DNA of 64,000 nt from Hordeum vulgare subsp. vulgare. Its lineage: Eukaryota; Streptophyta; Magnoliopsida; Poales; Poaceae. How positions within the stretch are numbered: the stretch's first letter is position 1; every line of letters starts with the position of its first letter. The DNA is taken from positions 432,851,529 through 432,915,528 of the forward strand of contig NC_058522.1 of assembly GCF_904849725.1 (NCBI RefSeq), in the 5' to 3' direction. This document shows positions 1 to 11,395 of this stretch, piece after piece. Under the pieces are notes generated by a model that worked only from the letters and a program-made list of their open reading frames with translations, made no database searches and was not told where the DNA came from. The position numbers and the translations under genes are program-made.

Positions 1-51
1 TGACGCATGGATGAACTCAAGGTGGTGGAGAATATTCGCCAAGGTGGAGTT

Positions 52-423
52 TGTTAGAGTTGTGTCGAATATTGTGTACAAGGTAGGTTATAATTAGACT
101 TGTAGTTGTATTGTGTTTAGACAGGATATGGAGTCGTGTCCAAGTAGGACACTAGCTTGTATCCTAGGCGTCTCATATATAGCGGGGCTAGACACACGAT
201 GTAACCTATGCCAACATAATAGCACACGTACGCGGGGGAGCCGGCGGCCTTTGCCGGGGACGGCGAGGGTGCGGTATTGTGATGGTGTCACGGAGAGGAG
301 CGTCGTACTCATACCCTGGGGATGTAACCATATCGGTAAACCTCGTTAATAAATCTCAGTGTCGTGCTCGTGTGATTGCTTGGTCCTCGGTAGATCAATG
401 AAAACCCTCCGATTATTCTAACA
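52..423 (+). mobile_element. Copia-type LTR (3' LTR of an element entering from the left, 372 bp)
   Basis: The block starts TGTTAGA and ends TCTAACA, a perfect 7-bp inverted terminal repeat. A purine-rich tract (aaggtggag) directly precedes it, as expected for the polypurine tract before a 3' LTR. A TATA-like catatatagc lies near 174-184 and an AATAAA polyadenylation signal at 348-353, giving the order expected for an LTR. The next five bases, ctttc (424-428), would be the right target-site copy; the left one is outside the window. Bases 1-51 are the end of the internal region. No coding capacity is visible. The family is not recognised. Confidence 0.75.
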
Positions 424-881
424 CTTTCACTGGTTTTCGTTGAACACCGCACACGTCTTATTGGTTTACCAAATGAAATCATGTCTTCTTTGGTAAATAA
501 TATTTTTTGTTTTATTAAGCAAGTGCTGCTCTATTTGGCAGCTAAAGTCCATATTTGTCATGTAATCACGGCGATTGCATACAAAACATTTGTGCCAGCA
601 ATTGTATAGAATTGCAAAATCTCTGCTCAAATCTTATTCAGTTAGTACCTCCTATAAAGAGTGGTGCTCTATTGTTAGCTACCGGATCGGCCCGTATCAG
701 TTTAGGAGCTCCTAGCTTAATTAACATGGTAACTCCATTGGTCTCCCCAAAGGAAAACATAGTAACTCCATTGACTGTTTCCTAAAAAACGTATAGTAAC
801 TCCATATCAGCAGGGCAGCGTCTACTATAACTAGCGCTCGGTCGCCTCTGATTTTATTCAGCAATCCACGTTTTTGCAGCC
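424..881 (+). promoter_or_regulatory. Upstream region of the GDSL gene
   Basis: This is non-coding sequence between the Copia LTR and the GDSL start codon. A direct repeat GTAACTCCAT occurs three times, at 729-738, 762-771 and 797-806, spaced 33 and 35 bp apart. A weak TATA-like ctataac lies near 826, about 55 bp before the ATG. The start context is good for a plant gene, with a purine-poor leader ending cagccATGG. No other gene is visible here. Confidence 0.45.
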
Positions 882-2404
882 ATGGAGCTTACGCTCGTAT
901 TCTCCCTTCTCGTCCTCTTCTGTCTCCACGGCGTGAGCGCTGACAGGCCTAACTTCACCTCCTTGTTTGCCCTCGGCGACTCCAACACCGACACCGGCAA
1001 CCTAGTGATCATGGCTACTCCGGACGTGCCTGTGTTCAATAACAAGCCTCCTTACGGCATGACCTTCTTTGGCCACCCCAGTGGCCGCTTCAGCGACGGG
1101 AGAGTCACCATCGATTTCATCGGTATGTTGAACCATCCGATTAGCTGAGTCAAGCTAACACTTTGCTCAAAATTTGATTAAATGGAATTTGAATATCTCA
1201 TGTACATTGTTATATTTGGTTTGGTACCAGCCGAGAAGTTTGGTCTCCCTCTTCTTCGACCCTCGCTGCAGAATAACTCCGACGTCTCCAAGGGCGTCAA
1301 CTTCGCTGTCGGCGGCGCGACGTCGATCAACGCTGACTTCTTCGAAAGGAACAAATTGGTTAATTTCAAGCTTCTAAACAACTCTCTGAACGTGCAGCTG
1401 GACTGGTTCGAGAAACTCAAGCCATCGTTTTGCAAGACGGCAGGTCTGCGACACGCTCCCGTGTCTCGCCGTCTCAGTGCTAATCCTTTGCCGTTAGATA
1501 CATACTGAGAAACTGCTTGATACGTACGTACAGGACCAAGTGAATGCTTCAATAAAACCCTGTTCTTCGTCGGGGAATTCGGAGTGAACGACTACAACCT
1601 AGCATGGGGCGCGGGCAAGGCTGAAAGCGAAGTGAGGTCTTATGTACCTCAAGTTGTGCAAAATATTGCCAATGCCGCGGAGGTATATATATATAGATAC
1701 GTTGTGCAGTCATTTCACATTTTTGTTTTGTTTACGCAGCACATCCTTTTTGCACTGTAATAATAACGTTATTAGGACGCTAAACTGGTGTGATTACCTT
1801 GGTGCACAGGTGCTCATCAAAGGAGGCGCAACTTACGTGGTCCTGCCGGGGATTCCGCCGATCGGGTGCTCGCCGTCCCTGCTGGCGACCCGCGTGAGGC
1901 TCAACAAGGCGACGGAGTTCGACCAGATCGGCTGCCTAAGCGACGTGAACCGCGTGGCCAAGTACCACAACACCGAGCTCCGTGATGCGATCGGCGGTCT
2001 GAGGGGCAAGTACGCGCATGCCAAGGTCATCAAAGCCGACTTCTACGACCCGATCATCGAGATCCTCCAAAACCCCGGCCGGTTCGGTACGTACTCCCAC
2101 ACTTTTCTGCGTGCATGGGTTGCATGTGCATGTGCATGAGTTTTCTGAAATTTTGCGACCAATCTGCACTGCAGGAGTGGCCGGCGGCGACGTTCTACGG
2201 GCTTGCTGCGGAGGCGGCGGGAAGTACAACTGGAACGTCACCGCCGTATGCAGCATGCCGGGGGTGGCCGCCTGCAAGGATCCCTCGGCGTTCGTGAGCT
2301 GGGACGGGACTCACTTCACGGAGGCCACGTACCGCTACATCGCCAAAGGGTGGCTCTCCGGCCCTTACTCCGATCCGCCCATACTGAATGCTCTTAACTA
2401 TTAG
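882..2404 (+). CDS. GDSL esterase/lipase, five exons, secreted
   Basis: Exons are 882-1122, 1231-1443, 1534-1682, 1810-2086 and 2175-2404. All introns are GT-AG, and together the exons give 369 residues, the usual size for plant GDSL lipases. Residues 1-20 form a hydrophobic signal peptide ending GVSA before Asp21, so the product probably enters the secretory pathway. The SGNH blocks are all present: GDSN with the likely nucleophile Ser34, block II GGA with Gly108, block III GVND with Asn170, and block V DGTH with Asp337 and His340. Position 35 is Asn rather than the Leu of the family name, a variant known in plants. The family hydrolyses ester and lipid substrates, often in cuticle, wall or defence roles; the substrate cannot be told here. 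The gene shows no stop or frameshift and is the only intact host gene in the window. Confidence 0.93.
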
Positions 2405-2486
2405 AGAGGAGCCCGCAGTAAGACCATTATTACAGGCGGCGTAAGGAGTTCCACGAATATGTTAATATCATGTTTTAGAATGAATC

Positions 2487-2492
2487 AATAAA
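2487..2492 (+). terminator. Polyadenylation signal of the GDSL gene
   Basis: An AATAAA hexamer lies 83 bp after the stop codon in an AT-rich 3' untranslated region. CACTA-A begins about 45 bp further on, so the transposon lies just outside or at the edge of the transcript. Confidence 0.55.
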
Positions 2493-2649
2493 ATGTTAGC
2501 ATCAAGACAACTGGTTTGAGACGAGTTGTTCTTATAGCACTAGTAGGAAAAGGACCATTAGTCCCGATTTTAAAGGGCTTTAGTCCTGGTTCTCTAATCG
2601 GAACAAAATCATCTGGACTAAAGCCCCAAACCTTTAGTCCCAGGTGACT

Positions 2650-3458
2650 TACAAACTGGGCCTAACTGAGCTTCACGCATGGTTTTGAATTTCAGTGCAG
2701 AAAAAATTCAAAAGGCAGCCACGCCGTCAGCAGCTCGCGGACGCTGTTTGTTTTTTCTTTTTGAAAGGGGGGTGTAGGGGTTTTGGATGGTTTTATTAGG
2801 GTTTTATATTATGTTTTCCCCTTTTCTTTTTGTGTCCATCATCTTTGGTTTCTTTTGCTTATTTGTGTTTTTGGTCGGTGTCAACTAGACACTAGCTAGT
2901 ACGTACATATAGCATTAGACGACATCGTATATTACTCCTCATCATTGTACATACTTGATAAAATAACATAAAAAAGATGAACTACTCATCATTCTGGTTG
3001 TTATCATAGTAGCAAATGACCAAGCAGTTATCACAAGATTGAAACACTAACTTGTACTCTCTCCTAGATAAAAAAAAGCAAAATAAAGGCGAACTCCGAC
3101 ATCTCTGTATTGAAGAATACACATCAACCTATCTCCAACTTGTGGGATGCGTAAGGATTCCTCTCCAAATGGTATCACTGATGCTGTATTGTAGTTCTCC
3201 ATCCTTTGATTTTCAGAGTGTCTTCACTTTGAGATATCCTGTATTTACCACGGTAATTAATTGGGGCTGGCCGTAAGCTAACCATTTCCAAATCACCGGT
3301 GGTAAACATCCATTTAGGCACGGTCTCTCATGGGAGTACCTGTTAATAATAATAATATAGTTAGCAAACCAGTTTTGCTTTAGAATAATGCATAAAAAAT
3401 ATGGATTAGTGACGCAATGGTATAAAAAATATTACGAAGTTGTTTGAAGTGATGTTAT
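2650..3458. other. CACTA-A left arm, non-coding
   Basis: This is AT-rich sequence between the left subterminal repeats of CACTA-A and the Angela insertion. Short ORFs here have no recognisable protein features. It ends with gttat (3454-3458), the left target-site copy of the Angela element. Confidence 0.5.
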
Positions 3459-3751
3459 TGTTGGGGAACGTTGCATGGGAAGTAAAAAGAAATCTACGCA
3501 CATGAAGTCCTATCATGGTGATGTTCATCTACGAGAGGGAGATCAGATCCACATACCCTTGTAGATCGCTAAGCGGGAAGCGTTAAGAAATGTGGTCGAT
3601 GTAGTGGTACAACTTCGTGATTCAAATCACCGTCGACCCACGATCCGTTCCGATCTAGCGCCGAACGGGCGGCACATCCGTGTTCAGCACACGTACAGCT
3701 CGATGACGATCTCCGCCTTCTTGATCCAGCAAGAGAGACGGGGAAGTATAT
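3459..3751 (-). repeat. Truncated 3' LTR of the Angela-like element
   Basis: This matches the terminal part of the 5' LTR (5864-6155) base for base over most of its length, including the TGTTGGGGAACGTTGC start on the + strand. Similarity stops at about 3751, where gag-derived sequence begins. The join is a deletion breakpoint, not a normal LTR border. Confidence 0.8.
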
Positions 3752-4594
3752 CACATATACCTAGTTTGGCGTTGGCCGCCTTCTTATCAGCCAAATACTT
3801 GGGGCAGTTGCGCTTGCAGTGACCCATCCCCTTGCAATAATAGCATTCAGTTTCCGGCTTAGGTCCATCCTTGGGTTTCTTTGTCGGATTGGCAACAGTT
3901 TTGCCGCTCTTCTTGGAGTTACCCTTCTTGCCTTTGTCGTTTCTCTACCAGTGGTCTTATTGACCATCAACACTTGATGCTCTTTCCGGAGTCCTGACTC
4001 TGCGACTTTCAGCATCGCGAATAACTCGCTGGGTGACTTGTTCATCCCTTGCATGTTATACTTCAACACAAAGCTCTTGTAGCTAGGTGGAAGTGATTGA
4101 AGAATTCTGTCAGTGATATCCTCTTGCGGGATTTCAATCCCTAGCTCAGCTAGACGGTTTGAGTACCCAGACATTTTGAGCACATGTTCACTGACAGACG
4201 AATTCTCCTCCATCTTGCAAGCATAGAATTTATCGGAGGTCTCATACCTCTCGATTCGGGCGTTCTTCTGAAAGATAAACTTCAACTACTGGAACATCTC
4301 ATATGCTCCATGACGTTCAAAGCGTCGTTGAAGTCCCGGTTCCAAGCCATACAAGACTGCACATTGAACTGCTGAGTAGTCCTCCTTACGTGATTGCCAA
4401 GCGTTCAAAACATCTTGGTCACACGTAGTGGGTGGTTCATCTCCTAGCGCAGCATCAAGGACATAATTATTTTTCCCAGCTTGTAGGATGAGCCTAAGAT
4501 TACGAGCCCAGTCTACAAAGTTTCTACCATCATCTTTAAGCTTAGCTTTCTCTAGGAACATATTGAAATTCAGGGTTGCTACTGCGTGAGCCAT
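3752..4594 (-). pseudogene. gag: Angela/BARE-like gag, broken
   Basis: The reading frame starts at 4594 (MAHAVATLNFNMFLEKAKL) and resembles Copia gag polyproteins of the BARE group, with the conserved tryptophan-rich N-terminal part and the later LPPSYKSFV segment. An in-frame TAG at 4286-4288 interrupts it after 102 residues. The same frame then continues to about 3945, where a frameshift moves the CCHC zinc-knuckle region out of frame. Coding sequence ends at the junction with the LTR remnant. Gag would form the virus-like particle and package element RNA; this copy cannot make a full protein. Confidence 0.85.
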
Positions 4595-5863
4595 TGATCT
4601 ACAACATAAAATATTGCAAAGTGGACTTAGACTATGTTCAAGATAATTAGAGTTTAACTAATCAAATGACTAATAAACTCCCACTCAAATAGACATCCCT
4701 CTAGTTACTAGAGTGTGGCATGATCCAAATTCACCAACTCAAATCCGATCATCACGTGAGTTGAATGTAGTTTCAATGGTAAAAATCTCTATGCTAATCA
4801 TATCAACTATACGATTCATGCTCGACCTTTCGGTCTCTTGTGTTCTGAGGCCATGCTGCACATGCTAGGCTCGTCAAGTTTAACCCGAGTGTTCCGCGTG
4901 TGCAACTGTTTTGCACCCGTTGTATGTGAACGTTGAGTCTATCACACCCGTTCATCACGTGGTGTCTCGAAACGACGAACTGTTGCAACGATGCACAGTC
5001 GGGGCGAACACAATTTTATCTTGAAATTTTAGTGAGGGATCACCTTATAATGCTACCGTCGTTCTAATCAATATAAGGTGCATAACAAGATTAACATCAC
5101 ATGCAATTCATAAGTGACATGATATGGCCATGATCTTGTGCTTCTTGATCTCCATCACCAAAGCACCGACATGATCTTCATTGTCACCGATGCCACACCA
5201 TGATCTCCATCATCATGATCTCCATCAACGTGCCGCCATCGAGGTTGTCGTGCTATCTATGCTATTACTACTAAAGCTACAACCTAGCAATATAGTAAAC
5301 GCATCTGCAAACACAAACGTTAGTTTAAAGACAACCCTATGGCTCCTGCCGGTTGCCGTAGCATCGACGTGCAAGACGATATTAACTATTACAACATGAT
5401 CGTCTCATACATCCAATATATTACATCATGTCTTTGGCCATATCACATTACAAGCATACCCTGCAAAAACAAGTTAGACGTCCTCTAATTTGTTGTTGTA
5501 TGTTTTACGTGGCTGCTATGGGTATCTAGTATGATCGCATCTTACTTACGCAAAAACCACAACGGAGATGTGCAAATTGCTATTTAACCTCTCTCCAAGG
5601 ACCGCCTCGGTCAAATCCAATTAAACTAAAGTTGAAGAAACCGACACCCGCCAGTCATCTTTATGCAACGAGTTGCATGTTGGTCGATGAAACCGGTCTC
5701 TCGTAAGCGTACGAGTAATGTTGGTCTGGGCCGCTTCAATCCAACAATACCGCCGAATCGAGAAAATACTAAGGAGGCCAGCAAATGGAACATCAACGCC
5801 CACACAAAATTTTGTGTTCTACTCGATATTACATCTACGCATGAACTTAGATCATGATGCCAC
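4595..5863 (-). other. Leader of the Angela-like element with degenerate primer-binding site
   Basis: This is untranslated sequence between the 5' LTR and gag. Next to the LTR border, the minus strand reads TGGCATCATGATC, a weakened version of the initiator-tRNA-Met primer site used by this group. A short imperfect repeat of 'atgatctccatca' lies near 5200-5230. No gene is visible. Confidence 0.6.
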
Positions 5864-7224
5864 TGTTGGGGAACGTTGCATGGGAAACAAAAAATATCCT
5901 ACGCACACAAAGACCTATCATGTTGATGTTCATATACGAGAGGGAGATCAGATCCACATACCCTTGTAGATCGCTAAGCGGGAAGCGTTAAGAAACGCTG
6001 TCGATGTAGTGTCACAACGTCGTGATTCAAATCATAGTCGTCCCATGATCCGTCCGATCTAGCGCCGAATGGAAGACACCTCCGCATTCAGCACACGTAC
6101 AGCTCGATGACAATCTCCGCCTTCTTGATCCAGCAAGATAGACAGGGAAGTAGATGAGCTCTCCGATAGCGTGACGGCGCGTTGGTGATGGTGATGATCT
6201 ATTCCTGTAGGGCTCCGCCCGAGCTCCGCAGAAAGCCGATCTAGAGGAAGAACTACGAGGTATAGGTTTGAGTTGCACGTGGCAAAGTTGTGTCTCAAAA
6301 ACCCTAAAACCTCTAGTATATATAGAAGGAGGAGGGGGGCTAGCCTTGGGGCTCAAGGGAGCCCCTAGGGCGCCGGCCGAAGTGGAGAGGAGGACTCCAA
6401 CTCCAATTCGGTTTGGGGAAGGAGGAGTCCTCCTCTTCCTTCCCACCTCACTCCTCCTTTTTTTCTTTTCTCTTTAGTTTTTATTTCTAGCCAACATGGC
6501 CCTCTTGGGCTGGCCTCAACAGCCCACTAAGGGCTGGTGCGCCATCCCTGGGCCACCAGGCTCACTCCCGGGTGGGTGGGCCCCTCCCGGTGAAGATCCG
6601 GTACCCATTCATCACTCCCGGTACACTGCCGGTAATGCCCGAAATCTTTTCGAAGACCAAATGAAACCATCCTATATATCATTCTTCGTTTCCGGACCAT
6701 TCCGGAAACCCTCGTTACGTCTGTGATCTCATCCGGGACTACGAACAACCTTCGGTCACCAACACTTATAACTCAACTATACCAAAACGTCACCGAACCT
6801 TAAGTGTGCAGACCCTGCGGGTTCAAGAACTATGCAGAGATGACCTGAGACACTCCCCGGTCAATATCCAATAGCGGGACCTGGATGTCCATATTGGATC
6901 CTACATATTGTATGAAGATCTTATCGGTTGAACCTGTGTGCCAAGGATTCATACAATCCTGTATAGCATTCCTTTGTCCTTCGGTATGTTACTTGCCCGT
7001 GATGTGATCGTCGGTATCCCTATACCTATTTCAATCTCGTTACCGGCAAGTCACTTTACTCGTTCTGTAATACAAGATCCCATGACTAACACATTAGTCA
7101 CATTGCTTGCAAGGCTTGTATGTGATTTTGTATTACCAAGTGGGCCCCGAGATACCTCTCCGTCACACGGAGTGACAAATCCCAGTCTTGATCCATGCTA
7201 ACTCAATGAACACCTTCGGAGATA
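5864..7224 (-). repeat. 5' LTR of the Angela-like element, 3' part (continues at 20026-20460)
   Basis: This LTR is cut in two by CACTA-B. The two parts join exactly at the triplet ata (7222-7224 and 20023-20025), and the restored LTR is about 1.79 kb, the same length as the solo LTR at 33400-35188. Both copies share the stretch 'gtcactccgtgtgat' and the promoter-proximal 'gttacc(g/a)gcaagt'. The inserted CACTA separates the promoter part from the end of the LTR. Confidence 0.85.
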
Positions 7225-7870
7225 CACTATAGGAATTAGCTTCTTTTCCGTCTGCCATCACAGACGGCAAAGAGTATATCACGGACGGCAAAGAAAATAT
7301 CACAGATGGCAAAGAATCTCATTGTTAGCAAAATTTCTGCGTCAGCCTACGACGGCATTGTAGATTCTTTGTCGTCTGTCTCACCGAAGCGGATGGCAAA
7401 GAGCTTTACCGTCATCTTTTCATAGGAGCACTCGGCAAAGTGGTCGAGACGGCAGCCGACAGGCGTTGCCTCAGTTAGGGGCTAACGGAGGCTTTGTCGT
7501 CTGCCTCCCCTCTTCTATGCCATCAGCCTCCCCCCTCTTCTTTGCCGTCTGCCTCCCCCTCCTCCTCCCCCCTCCTCTGTGCCGTCTTCCTCCCCCCTCT
7601 TCTTTGCCGTCTGCCTCCCCCCTCTTCTGTGCTGTCTACCTCCCCCTCTTCTTTGCCGTCAGCCTCCACCTCCTCCTCCCCCCTCTTCTGTGCCCTCTTC
7701 TTTGCCGTTTGCCCCCCGTGGAAGCAGACGGCAAAGATACTATGTGGCCAGCTGCTACTGCCCAGGTTGCACAGCTGGGCGCCACGTGGCACCTTTGCCG
7801 TCGATCAGCGATGGCAAAGGCCTTTGCAATCAGCCGGCAGACGGCAAAGAGCCTATATTGTCACATTTTT
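7225..7870. repeat. Left subterminal repeats of CACTA-B
   Basis: Many direct and inverted copies of TTTGCCGTCTGC / GCAGACGGCAAAG occur, several paired as short palindromes, for example around 7250-7280 and 7715-7735. A pyrimidine-rich stretch (7500-7710) repeats 'ctcccccctcttct' many times. In CACTA elements such subterminal motifs are the binding sites of the TnpA-type protein; that role is inferred here. The overlapping ORFs are low-complexity and not coding. Confidence 0.8.
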
Positions 7871-8239
7871 GTTTATTTTTTCTATTTCACAGCACATATA
7901 CATATAATTCATAGCACATATATGATAAATAGGTCACAACACATATATGATATACATATAATGCTCATCAGTGCCATTTGTTCATCAGCGTACATCCCAT
8001 ATATCAAAAGAACCAACAGATACAAATTTTCATCCATATATACATACATATAGTTGCACATATATTGTTCATCCATATATACATATACATATAGTTCCAC
8101 ATTGTTCATCAACTCAAATAAAAACAGAAACTAAAGCACTCCAATGCCAGCTTCCATGCATGTAGTACATCCAATCTGCAAAATGGGAATAAGAAAGTTA
8201 GAAGAAGAAGAACAACAACATATATATGAAAAATAAGCT
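7871..8239. repeat. AT-rich imperfect microsatellite
   Basis: The sequence is dominated by 'catatatgatatacatata' type units and 'ttcatccatatatacatacata'. A related stretch lies at 59410-59650 in CACTA-C, which shows it belongs to the family. No gene is visible. Confidence 0.7.
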
Positions 8240-11200
8240 AAATTGAAGAAGAAAGATAAGAAGCAAGAAGAGAACAAGGAGAATAAAAACAAGAAGGAGG
8301 AGGAGGAGGAGGATGAGGGGAAGGAGAAGGAGAAGGAGGAGGAGAAGAAGAAAAAAGAAGAAGAGAAGAAGAAGGAGAAGAAGGAGGAGAAGAAGGAGGA
8401 GAGAAGAAGGAGAAGAAGGAGGGCTCCTTCTCCTTCTTGTCCTCCTTCTTCTCTTCTTCTCCTCCTCCTTCTTCTTCTTCTCCTTCTCCTTCTCCTTCTC
8501 TTCTTCTCCTATTCTTCTTCTTCTTCTTCCTTCTTTTCATTTCTCCTCTTGTCCTCTTCTTGGAGCTAAATTAGCTAACTATGTCTTTTTGGAGCTAAAT
8601 GGGCTAATTATGTCATTATAGAGGAAAACAAGCTAAGTATATAATATTAATGAGCTAACCAAGGTTCTTATGCCATTTTGAGCTTATAATATCTTTTAGG
8701 AGCTAAATTGGCTAATTATGTCATTCTTGGGGAAATTAAGGCAAGGAGAATATGAAAGAGGAGAAGAAAGAGGAGGAGAAGAAGAAGAAGAAATAAAGAA
8801 GGAGGAGAAGGAGGAGGAGGAGGAGAAGGACTAGAAGGTCCTTGGCCCTCTCCTCCTCCTCCTCCTCCTCCTCCTCCTCCTTCTCCTTCTTCTCTTCTTC
8901 TTCTTCTTCTTTCTTTTCATTTTTCCTATTTCTTCTCCTCTTCTCCTCTTCTTGGAGATAAATTAGCTAACTATGTCTTTTTGGAGCTAAATGGGCTAAT
9001 TATCCCATTTTAGAGGAAAACAATCTAAGTATATAATATGAATGAGCTAACCAAGGTTCTTATGCCATTTTGAGGTTATTATGGCATTTTGGAGCTAAAT
9101 GGGCTAATTATGTCATTGTTGGGAAATTAAGGCAAGGAGAATATGAAAGAGGAGAAGAAAGAGGAGGAGGAGGAGAAGAAGAAGAAATGAAGAAGGAGGA
9201 GAAGGACTAGAAGGTCCTTGGCCTTCTCCTCCTTCTCCTCCTTCTCCTTCTTCTCCTCCTCCTTCTTCTCCTTCTCCTTCTCTTCTCTTTCTCTTCTTAT
9301 TTTTGTACTTCCTTTTAATTTCTCCTCTTCTCCTCTTCTTGGAGCTAAATTAGCTAACTATGTCTTTTTGGAGCTAAATGGGCTAATTATCCCATTTTAG
9401 CGGAAAAGAAGCTAAGTATATAATATTAATGAGCTAACCAAGGTTCTTATGCCATTTTGAGCTTATTATGGCATTTTGGAGCTAAATGGGCTAATTATGT
9501 CTTTGTTGGGAAAATTAAGGCAAGGACAATATGAAAAAGGAGAATAAAGAGGAGGAGGAGAAGAAGAAGAAATAAAGAAGAAGGAGGAGGAGGAGGAGGA
9601 GGAGAAGGACTAGAAGGTCCTTGGCCTTCTCCTCCTCCTGCTCCTCCTTCTTCTTCTCTTCTTCTTCTTCTTCTTTCTTTTCATTTTTCCTATTTCTTCT
9701 CCTCTTCTCCTCTTCTTGGAGCTAAATTAGCTAACTATGTCTTTTTGGAGCTAAATGGGCTAATTATCCCATTTTAGAGGAAAACAAGCTAAGTATATAA
9801 TATTAATGAGCTAACCAAGGTTCTTATGCCATTTTGAGCTTATTATGGGATTTTGGAGCTAAATGGGCTAATTATGTCATTGTTGGGGAAATTAAGGCAA
9901 GCAGAATATGAAAGAGAAGAATAAAGAGGAGGAGGAGGAGAAGAAGAAGAAATAAAGAAGGAGGAGAAGGAGTAGAAGGTCCTTGGCCTTCTCCTCCTTC
10001 TCCTCCTCCTCCTCCTCCTCCTCCTTCTCCTTCTTCTCTTCTCCTTCTTCTTCTTTATTTTCATTTTTCCTATTTCTTCTCCTCTTCTCCTCTTCTTGGA
10101 GCTAAATTAGCTAACTATGTCTTTTTGGAGCTAAAAGGGCTAATTATCCCTTTTTACAGGAAAACAAGCTAAGTATATAATATTAATGAGCTAACCAAGG
10201 TTCTTATGCCATTTTAAGGTTATTATGGCATTTTGGAGCTAAATTGGCTAATTATGTCATTGTTGGGGAAATTAAGGCAAGGAGAATATGAAAGAGGAGA
10301 ATAAAGAGGAGGAGAAGGAGAAGAAGAAGAAATAAAGAAGAAGGACGAGAAGGAGGAGGAGGAGGAGAAGGACTAGAAGGTCATTGGCCTTCTCCTCCTT
10401 CTCCTCCTCCTCCTCCTCCTCCACCCCCTTCTCCTTCTTCTCTTATTCTTCTTCTTATTCTTCTTCTTTCTTTTCATTTTTACTATTTCTTCTCCTCTTC
10501 TCCTCTTTTGGAGCTAAATTAGCTAACTATGTCTTTTTGGAGATAAATGGGTAATTATCCCATTTTAGAGGAAACCAAGCTAAGTATATAATATTAATGA
10601 GCTAACCAAGGTTCTTATGCCATTTTGAGGTTATTATGGCATTTTGGAGCTAAATGGGCTAATTATGTCATTGTTGGGGAAATTAAGGCAAGGAGAATAT
10701 GAAAGAGGAGAAGAAAGAGGACGAGGAGGAGAATAAGAGGAAATAAAGAAGAAGGAGTAGAAGGAGGAGGAGGAGGAGAAGGACTAGAAGGTCCTTGGCC
10801 TTCTCCTCCTTCTCCTCTTCCTCCTTCTCCTTCTTCTCCTCCTCCTTCTTCTCCTTCTCCTTCTCTTCGCTTTCTCTTCTTCTTTTTGTTCTTCCTTTTC
10901 ATTTCTCCTCTTCTCCTCTTCTTCGAGATAAATTAGCTAACTATGTATTTTTGGAGCTAAATGGGCTAATTATCCCATTTTAGAGGAAAACAATCTAAGT
11001 ATATAATATTAATGAGCTAACCAAGGTTCTTATGCCATTTTGATCTAATTATGGCATTTTGGAGCTAAATGGGCTAATCATGTCATTGTTGGGGAAATTA
11101 AGGCAAGGAGAATATGAAAGAGGAGGAGGAGGAGAAGAAGAAGAAATAAAGGAGGAGAAGGAGGAGGAGAAGGACTAGAAGGTCCTTGGCCTTCTCCTCC

Positions 11201-11395
11201 TTCTCCTCCTCCTCCTCCTCCTCCTCCTCCTTCTTCTTCTCTTCTTCTTCTTCTTCTTTCTTTTCATTTTTCCTATTTCTTCTCCTCTTCTCCTCTTCTT
11301 GGAGCTAAATTAGCTAACTATGTATTTTTGGAGCTAAATGGGCTAATTATGTCATTGTTTGGGAAATTAAGGCAAGGAGAATATGAAAGAGGAGA
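8240..11395. repeat. Tandem array of ~360-410 bp units with purine/pyrimidine palindromes
   Basis: The palindrome centre 'aaggtccttggcc' recurs near 8840, 9211, 9617, 9977, 10380 (variant with cattgg), 10790 and 11184. In each unit a GAA/GGA run of roughly 80-100 bp leads into this centre and is followed by a complementary CCT/TTC run, then by an AT-rich part with GAGCTAAAT(T/G)(A/G)GCTAA motifs and 'atgtcattgttggg'. The first unit (8240-8560) has a related centre, 'gggctccttctcc'. Shorter relatives lie at 18390-19190 and 59750-61260. The long Glu/Arg/Leu/Ser ORFs here are artefacts of the simple sequence. Confidence 0.9.

Noticed and set aside
94..349. Frames on both strands inside the Copia LTR
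   Set aside because: They lie wholly within the LTR and cross its TATA-like box; no protein features.
8238..8621. Open frames of about 100 codons rich in Lys/Glu/Arg or Ser/Leu on both strands
   Set aside because: They arise from GAA/GGA and TTC/CTC simple sequence; any frame of such repeats stays open. No start context, domain or splice support.
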